Source: Sebastes aleutianus (Eukaryota > Chordata > Actinopteri > Perciformes > Sebastidae). Taken from it: a DNA stretch of 64,000 bases. Shown one piece after another: positions 56,682 through 64,000 of this stretch (position 1 is its first letter; each line of letters begins with the position of its first letter). Location: positions 22,468,591 through 22,532,590 of the forward strand of contig CAKAKS010000067.1 in the NCBI GenBank assembly GCA_916700875.1, written 5' to 3'. The notes under the pieces are model-generated. The model was not told the origin of the DNA. It worked only from the letters and a program-made list of their open reading frames with translations, and did not search any database. The translations under genes and the position numbers were made by a program.

Positions 56682-56975
56682 TCCACCTTGATGGGAAAAA
56701 CCAAAACTTAAAAGAAATGTTTCTTCCATCTTCTTTCTTTCTATTAAACACAGCTGAATGAAGCTCCTCATATTGACTCCACATGTTTTATATCAATACA
56801 TGTACCATATGTTATACACTGTTTGTGACAGTTTATACTTCAATATGCACTTAGAAAAGGAATTTGAATAACTTTTGCACTTTTGAATGTAAAATGTGAA
56901 GTTTGTGTGTAAATGAATTGTATCTGCACAGTATGATAAAGCACATATTGTATTTTTAGACTGTAAATACAGATA

Positions 56976-56981
56976 AATAAA
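56976..56981 (+). terminator. Polyadenylation signal of plvap
   Basis: AATAAA, 295 bases after the stop codon, in the context GATAAATAAAAGC. It is the first canonical hexamer downstream. Confidence 0.6.
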
Positions 56982-58447
56982 AGCTATGTTTGAACGTAAG
57001 CGCATCAACTGTGCCTGCCTCGTCTTTATAAACAAAGCTATTTGAGATATTATCCGATGCAGACCCGGAAACAACTGTTTGTCCCCGTGTGCGTCACCTA
57101 TTGTGTGGCTAATTACCTATAAATGACTCCCCAACCCATCCTGTAATGTTTCAGGCAAGACTTATTGGCAACGCAATTTAATCCCTCCAGTGTGTTTGTG
57201 TTAACCTGACAACTTGTCAGCGGCCCGGCCCGAGGCAGATGGAGGGAACTTTTGGAAACGGTCTTGTATACACGCTGTTGTTAAAAACAATGTGCCATCA
57301 CTGAGAACACGGATATCCATAGCCTAAATAAAATCCCAATATATCTCTTATAAAGAACACATGTCTTGGTATCTGACGAGTGCTCTGAACTTTCCCAAAA
57401 CAAGCCTTGAAACAGTGAAAACAGACCGATTGTATCTTTAATCTTTGTTTGCTTTATGAAACAAAGAGACGGAAATTAATATATTTGTTTGTGTGCAGAA
57501 ATAAATACCCCGTGTTTGAACAATTGTGACATATGAATGGTGCTTCCTTTACATCTCTGTTAGGCATATAGAGTTTTAGATTATATTATTGGCATGGATC
57601 ATATAATTAGTTCAGTGCAACATTACCATAGAGCAGGGAAACAAAGCAACAGACAAACATCCTGTTGGTTGCACTGTGAAAGGATGGGAACGTACTTTTG
57701 GTTCAAGAACCAAGAGCGTGTATTGTGTCTGGCGCCAATTAATAAATACAGCACTTAGGCTTCAGCTAGGGGAGCGCTCTTCCCCCTCTAAAGGATATCC
57801 TTTGTTTAACATCAAGTGTTTTTCCACATTTGGGATGTTCAGCTTACTGCAGGCGTAGCTGTGAGGATATTAAAGGTCAACTGGTTGGATGCTTCAGGGA
57901 ATCATTTTATTAGACGGACTGAGACACAGGACGCGTTAAAACCCCTTCACTGGAAAATCATCCAAGATGATGCTGCTCTATGCAAACGTGTTTCCTGTCA
58001 TCTCAATGCATCTTCCTGTCGACTCGTGTCATTTCTTTATTCCCTGTACACAAATTACGCATTTAACCATTGTTTTAGCTGACAGAGTGGACAATGATTA
58101 CTATCACAGAATTCTTTCATTTGTACTTTCATTTCTCATATCATTTCTTTACCCTACAGTATGCAGTGGAAACAAACTACTAAATTACACACAGAAAACA
58201 TACAGTTAAGTCATATTTCTGACTTCAGCAGGGTTTGAACAGCAACAGTTAATGTTGTAAGAAGGGAGATTAAATTATGCACTTTCCCACCTTACATTTT
58301 ACCAGCTGGTTTGAGGATTCAACAACTCCCAACACTGAAAAATATATAGAATTACAACAATATACCAACCTAAAAATAAGGGGAACATGTGTGTAAATAA
58401 GCATTCAGTGGTAAATATTTTATATTTAAAAGGGTAATGGTTTGATT

Positions 58448-59167
58448 TAGGCCTGTCAATGCGAAACGCAATGTTAGACATTAATGCAAAATTGCTTTAA
58501 CGCCACTACTTTCTTTAACGCATTAATGCAATCTATCTTTCGGAGGAAGATACTGGCATCATACGAAACTAAAAAACCTAAGGAATCCATTGGTACCAAC
58601 CATGTCACACTAGCTTGTTGCAATGGGGTTAAATAACGCTACAAAGTTAGGATAAATTTTGGCGAGGAAAAACTGACATGGCCATTTTCAAAGGGGTCCC
58701 TTGACCTCTGACCTCAAGATCTGTGAATGAAAATGGGTTCTATGGGTACCCACAAGTCTCCCCTTTACAGACATGCTCACTTTATGATAATCACATGCAG
58801 TTTGGGGCAAGTCATAGTCAAGTCAGCACACTGACACACTGACAGCTGTTGTTGCCTGTTGGGCTGCAGTTTGCCATGTTATGATTTGAGCATATTTCTT
58901 TATTCTAAATGCAGGACCTGTGAGGGTTTCTGGACAATATGTGTCATTGTTTTGAGTTGTTAATTGATTTCCAATAATAAATATATATCTACATTTGCAT
59001 AAAGCAGCATATTTGCCCACTCCCATGTTGATAAGAATATGAAATACTTGGCAAATCTCCCTTTAAGTTACATTTTGAACAGATAAAAATGTGCCATTAA
59101 TGGCGAATAATCATGGACAATCATACAATTAATCGTGATTAAATATTTCAATCGATTGACAGCCCTT
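58448..59167. mobile_element. 720-bp hAT-type MITE with 8-bp target duplication
   Basis: The termini TAGGCCTGTCAATG and (reverse) AAGGGCTGTCAATCG are inverted repeats, and GTTTGATT flanks both ends (58440-58447, 59168-59175). Eight-base duplication and TAGGGCTGTCAA ends indicate the hAT superfamily. No transposase. A perfect DR1 motif lies inside at 58702-58714. Confidence 0.85.
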
Positions 59168-60590
59168 GTTTGATTGTAACCAAACTTAAAATGTGAAGGT
59201 TATAACCCTAATACAAAGTCATTCGACAGTTTTATGTACCTTTAGAAAATGAAAACTTTGTTCTTCATTTTTTAAACTCATACTGTATGAGATGTCTCTA
59301 GAAAAACATTACACTATGAACACAATACAGATGAGACTGTGTAGAAAGAAGAAATTTCAGTTGTTTTGAAGCTGACAGTTGAACAAACAGTCAAATTATT
59401 TGAGTAATTATTAAAACGAACCGGGTGTACTATATCAACTTGTGATTGTTCCATCAACACAAAGCTCCAAAGAGGAGGTTTGACATGTATCTCAACACAA
59501 TTGGCTAGTAAAATTGTTCACACGATCATTTAGTGCTGTCATTGACAATAACTGCAACTTTGTGGTATTTATTTTGTCATATAAGCAAAACAAATTGAAC
59601 CAAAACTGGACACTATCTACAGTAATAGGCTCTCAACAGTCATATGTCGATCCATGCTTGTCCTTATTTTTCAAGTAGGTCATTATTTAGGCCACATATG
59701 CCACTGGGATCAGGATCATCCAGTACATGATCAGTTTGAGGCTAAATGACATTGCTGGCTGTTCTTAAGGGATCTTAACCCTCAACGTTGTGGACAGTAC
59801 TAAGACCGAAGACTTGGGGCCATTGTGTCGCGGCCTGCCGGGCCACCTCCCTCCGCCTCCTGACGCAGGAAAGGGAACGAGTGCTTATGATTACGACCTC
59901 CTTCCTCACCTGGGGTTGCAGGACTGTGAACTCTTTTGTCTGCCGCCGCTAATGTTCCTCTTAACTGTGACTTTTAATTGCATTTCCTATCTGCCTAGCC
60001 TCCCTCAGTCCCATGGCTGCCCATGCTGGTAAAGCCATCAGGGGGCAAAAAAAACCTTTCTCTTGTGCAGATACTATTGTTGAGGGGGAGGGGGGTGAGC
60101 ACTGGAAACAGCTGGGAGGGAAAATGTACCCTAGCACTGATGTCCTTTTGTGTTGAAGTCCTTCAGCGCAACCCTGGCTCTCACCTTGACCTCTCTCTGC
60201 AGAGGAGTTATGGAAAGGAAAACACAGGCTTGTTTAATTGCTTAAAGAGGATGTGCTTGACTTCATGTAACCCGTGTTTGAGCAGATGTAGCTTCAGTTT
60301 TATGGGCAAATCCTGAAGTTGCACGTGTGATGTCAACATAACAAAATACGGCAGATACAACTTTTTTTTTTGTTCCTACTGCAGTACCACAAACAACCTG
60401 GCGTTAAACCACATATCTAACATTCCCATTCATATAGACAATGTTACGTGACTCACAGTTGGAGCTGTACTACAGCTCGGATCGGCACGAGACACACACC
60501 GGTTAATTCTTCAGTCTGAAACAGGCTATTAATAACTGTGTTTCTTTTATGTTTTAAGCCGTGATATTTTTCTTATTTTTTATTTATCAC

Positions 60591-60785
60591 ATCATTACGC
60601 ATTTTGTTGCATGTGTAAAATAATTTCAACCAAACTGAACAATTACAATCAATTAAATGAATGAAATAAACTAAAAAAGTAAATAAAAAAAACCTCTAAT
60701 ATATATTTATATATATATATAAATATATATATGTATATATATTTATAAATATATATATATATATTTATAAATATATATATACATT

Positions 60786-60830
<45 letters not shown>

Positions 60831-60865
60831 ATACATTTATATATATAAATATATATATATATATT

Positions 60866-60902
<37 letters not shown>

Positions 60903-61005
60903 GTTTTTTTTATTTACTTTTTTAATTTATTTCATTCATTTAATCGATTGTAATTGTTCAGTTTGGTTGAAATTATTTTACACATGCAACAAAATGCGTA
61001 ATGAT
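60591..61005. repeat. Near-perfect palindrome with (AT)n core
   Basis: Two arms of about 115 bp (60591-60705 and 60891-61005) are reverse complements with only a few differences, e.g. ATCATTACGCATTTTGTTGC on both. They flank about 190 bp of TATATA sequence that is itself close to symmetrical. It could form a cruciform or hairpin, or be a snap-back transposon. Confidence 0.9.
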
Positions 61006-62080
61006 TGCTAACATTTGCTAATTAGCATTAAACAATCACTATACACTGAAAAAACAAACCATTTGCGCCCAATGTTATTGTAAGACACACAAAAAATACA
61101 CCAACATTTTTACACCAACATGTAGGGAAGAATATTAAAATGCTATATTAATGTTTATTATTGTATTACTGTTATCCCTTGGTCTGTATGTGTAGGCCTA
61201 CCTTAAGTATGCACCAAAGTAAAACTAAACAAATTGCAAACAAGAGGCTTTACTGAGGAACAAATTACATTTTCCTCAAGTGTCATTTGTTGTAAACATT
61301 GTGGATGTCATGAGCTGAGCTGCTGTAAGCCAGGACCAGTGTCCTATTTATCTATGTCATTGATTATCCATCACATACTGAGAGCCTTACTGGTGCTACA
61401 CTGCAGGCAGGAAAATCGAGAAGATTACGGATCATCTAGTCTACTAAGGAAGAGCTACGGAGCTAAAGCCACTGCAGTTATTTGTTTTCAATCCCTCACA
61501 CCCGCTGAGAGACATCAGTCAGAGCACAAAGTGTATGTAAACACACGTGTTGACGGCCGTGAGCCGAGGTGATGGGAGAAACCCGGCTCCACGGGAGGAT
61601 GTCCACTCTCTGACCCTGGGATAATAAATATTTCCTCATAATGAATAAACAGCACAATTTTGGGTAATACCGAAACTTTTTCTGTTTCCTAGTAGTTAAC
61701 AAATTGTTTCAAGGTTATCAGTCCTATTTTCATTTAGAGTAAAACAGAAGTGGAACTTCCCAAGGTCCATTTAGAAGGTCAAATGACTCCAGCAGTGTCG
61801 GGAAACTGGATTATGGAAAATACCCATCAGACTTATTTTTGCACTTTTTTGTCTCAATAATTTTGGAAAAGCCAGATCGTTGACCTTTAACCTTTAACCC
61901 TAAACACTCCCTGATAAATCCCTTTTTTCCTGTTTTTAAAGGATTGTTTTGGGGAATTTTTGCTTGTTTGAATCATATGCTGTGTATATTGTAAAGCCAT
62001 CTGAGACTGAGATTTGTTAGAATTGCCTTGTCTTGAAACTGGACATCTTGGGCAAGAGGGGACACATTTCTTTTACCTTA

Positions 62081-62767
62081 AAGCTGAAGGAGGCGAGATT
62101 GGAGCAAATATGATTAAAAAAGTTATTTTTTATAAAACGGTCGCTATATCGTGACAGTAGTACATGAAACGGGTAACCTGAAAAAAATTTGCCTCTGTGT
62201 CCTCCGGTGCTCCTAACGGCATCTGAAATATTTTACAGACCGGAGGAAAACAAGCAGTAAGAGCTGATCTGAGGTCCGCTGTCCAGCTGCCGTCTATGAG
62301 AGCCGGCTGTCAATCACTCGCGAACTCCAACCAAACAGTCAAATAAGGCAGCGCTGATCAAATATTAATCAATATTACGTTACGTTAATGCCTATTTCTT
62401 GCCTCAAATGTTCATTCATCTTGAATGATGAATCATGAATCATGAATCATCTTGTAGTGCACGGTTTAGCTGTAAAATGATAAAGTTTGTGACGCTGCCG
62501 CCATTGTGAAATCTGGTGAAGGAACGCAGAGTTCCGGTCACATGACCGGAGCACAGCATATAGGAACGCTCTCTCAATGAAATGACCTGTGATTGGTCAA
62601 AGTCTCCCGTCACGGGCTAGATTTTCTAAAGCCTGAAAACAGAGCCATGAGGAGTTGCAGAAGTCTAGTTTTCCCTCAGAACACTTGAATTACAATATGC
62701 TGAAAGGCTATTATGGAATTTTTGTCCAGTGATGCAAAAAAATATATACTGCCTACTGCCACTTTAA
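62081..62767. mobile_element. MITE family A, copy 4 (longest copy)
   Basis: It runs from about AAAGCTGAAGGAGGCGAGAT to TGCCTACTGCCACTTTAAGG, the ends being an imperfect inverted repeat. The internal sequences ACATGACCGGAGCACAGCA and AAAGCCTGAAAACAGAGCCA are shared with copies 1 to 3. It is the most complete of the four. Confidence 0.7.
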
Positions 62768-63805
62768 GGTTCACATCTCATGTCAGAACAGACATAATAG
62801 TGTTTAAATGTCAGTGTTAGGGTTATAATAACGTAGTTTAGCATTTGAATATTGTGGCAGCAACTTGACTCTTCCCTGCTGGCTTTAAGCGTTAAACTGT
62901 CTCTTGTCTCCATCTAGTGTCCATAGCAGTGTATTGCCATACTGGAATTGGAGGGAAATGAATGTGTCCTGAATGTGTAATGAAGTTTCCTTCTGGCTCT
63001 ACTTCTTTTTACAGATCTAAAGGGTTGCTCATTTACAAAGCATGACATTAATATCATGCTAAATATTGTATAAACAGGGTGCATTTATTGAATAATATGA
63101 TCTGTTGCTGCAAAAACAAATATCTGAATTCAGATGAAGTGGAAGCTTTGGGATGTGGAGTGATTATTATTCTCTCAAACCTCAGCTTACATTTGAATCC
63201 AGTCCACAGTCGGTGATATTCTTCTTTCTATCTTCACTGCGTGAAGCATCCAAATACTTTCTCCCAACAGACAATTGCTGAGGGAGAACTTGTCCATGTC
63301 CTGACATGACCGTGAGAAGCTGTGGCTGGCAGACAGACGTGCCTCTGGGTGATGGACCCAGCAGAGGGTGTGAATGCATAATTGATCCCAAGAAATCAAA
63401 TTAGTGTCTCTATGACCCTGTTGGGCAAAACATTTCCACACAAGCGTTTTTTTTTTTATCATATTGTTGCTGCAAAGTGAGACATGCACATTTAAATAGA
63501 GCACCATATGGTATTATAATTACACTCTCATTAAACTCTCCAAGCTGTTTACCTGTCAAAGTGTTTTGAAGATTCAGTTGTGGAGAAGAGCTGGCTGACA
63601 TAGCATGTTCATAGGGCTTGTAATTGACTTGGACATATATACAGGCCTTTGGGTTATTTATATAAATCGTTGCATTGTGTTTTGAGTAAAACAGAAAGTG
63701 ATCTGGGCTTATAAGAAATTACAAATATTAGTTTTGTATAACAGGTGGCAGTATTGTGTTTCTCATCTTGGCTCTCACTAATTAAAATGTTATATTTAGT
63801 TTCTT

Positions 63806-64000
63806 TAAAGGAACAGTGCGTGGCATTTTAGGGGGCTCTAATGGCTCTATATGTTTTCTTTAGTGTATGATCACCTGAAAATAAGAATCGTTGTCTTTTC
63901 GTTACTAGAATGAGCCATTTATATTTACATATGGAGTGGGTCCTCTTCACGTAGCCGGCCGTCATGTTTCTAAAGTAGCCCAGAAGGGACAAACCAAACA
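63806..64000. mobile_element. MITE family C, partial at window edge
   Basis: TTTAAAGGAACAGTGCGTGG starts a copy related to 26142-26571 (shared ATCACCTGAAAATAAGAATC). The element runs off the right end of the window. Confidence 0.65.

Larger units (their letters stand above)
57000..64000. other. Gene-free region downstream of plvap
   Basis: Apart from the mobile elements listed separately (58448-59167, 60591-61005, 62081-62767, 63806-64000) I see no gene. Segments 57060-57300 and 59760-60320 look non-repetitive and GC-moderate and could be conserved regulatory DNA. Short reading frames across them lack recognisable domains. Confidence 0.55.

Noticed and set aside
59790..60316. Two overlapping frames in a GC-moderate segment
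   Set aside because: No recognisable domain or splice sites; more likely noncoding DNA, possibly regulatory.

Overview
This is vertebrate nuclear DNA, almost certainly from a spiny-rayed (acanthomorph) teleost. The genes are split into many exons with GT-AG introns, the encoded proteins are vertebrate tight-junction, nuclear-receptor and endothelial proteins, and the introns and intergenic DNA are full of short inverted-repeat transposons, tRNA-derived SINEs and CA/AT microsatellites of the kinds common in perch-like fish. There is no sign of bacterial, viral or CRISPR content. The species cannot be named from the sequence alone.

Four protein-coding genes could be reconstructed from start to stop, with every exon junction checked for reading phase. 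(1) marveld2 (tricellulin), + strand, 5' exon near 4.9 kb, CDS 7024-11396, 554 residues. (2) ocln (occludin), + strand, promoter and 5' exon near 14.2 kb, CDS 15567-26705, 548 residues. (3) nr2f6 (orphan nuclear receptor EAR2), - strand, CDS 37164 down to 29914, 408 residues. (4) plvap (plasmalemma vesicle-associated protein), + strand, CDS 51268-56681, 652 residues, with a coding minisatellite that makes it much longer than the human protein.

Layout: 1-4.8 kb is repeat-rich upstream DNA; 4.9-11.5 kb marveld2; 14.1-27 kb ocln; 27-29.9 kb a tail-to-tail intergenic stretch holding an inverted-repeat element; 29.9-38.5 kb nr2f6 and its GC/CT-rich 5' region; 38.6-51 kb a gene-free interval between the divergent nr2f6 and plvap, part of it free of obvious repeats and so a candidate regulatory region; 51-57 kb plvap; 57-64 kb gene-free and repeat-rich, including a near-perfect 415-bp AT-cored palindrome.

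How the genes relate: marveld2 and ocln are tandem paralogues that together build tricellular and bicellular tight junctions; their last exons share length and phase. plvap forms diaphragms of endothelial fenestrae and caveolae. nr2f6 is a DR1-binding repressor. In human, MARVELD2-OCLN lie on 5q13 and NR2F6-PLVAP on 19p13.11, so this fish joins two gene pairs that are on different human chromosomes. I found no convincing new biological system. The points most worth a second look are the joined synteny, the uORF that overlaps the marveld2 start codon, the plvap coding repeat, the palindrome, and the nested or duplicated transposons.
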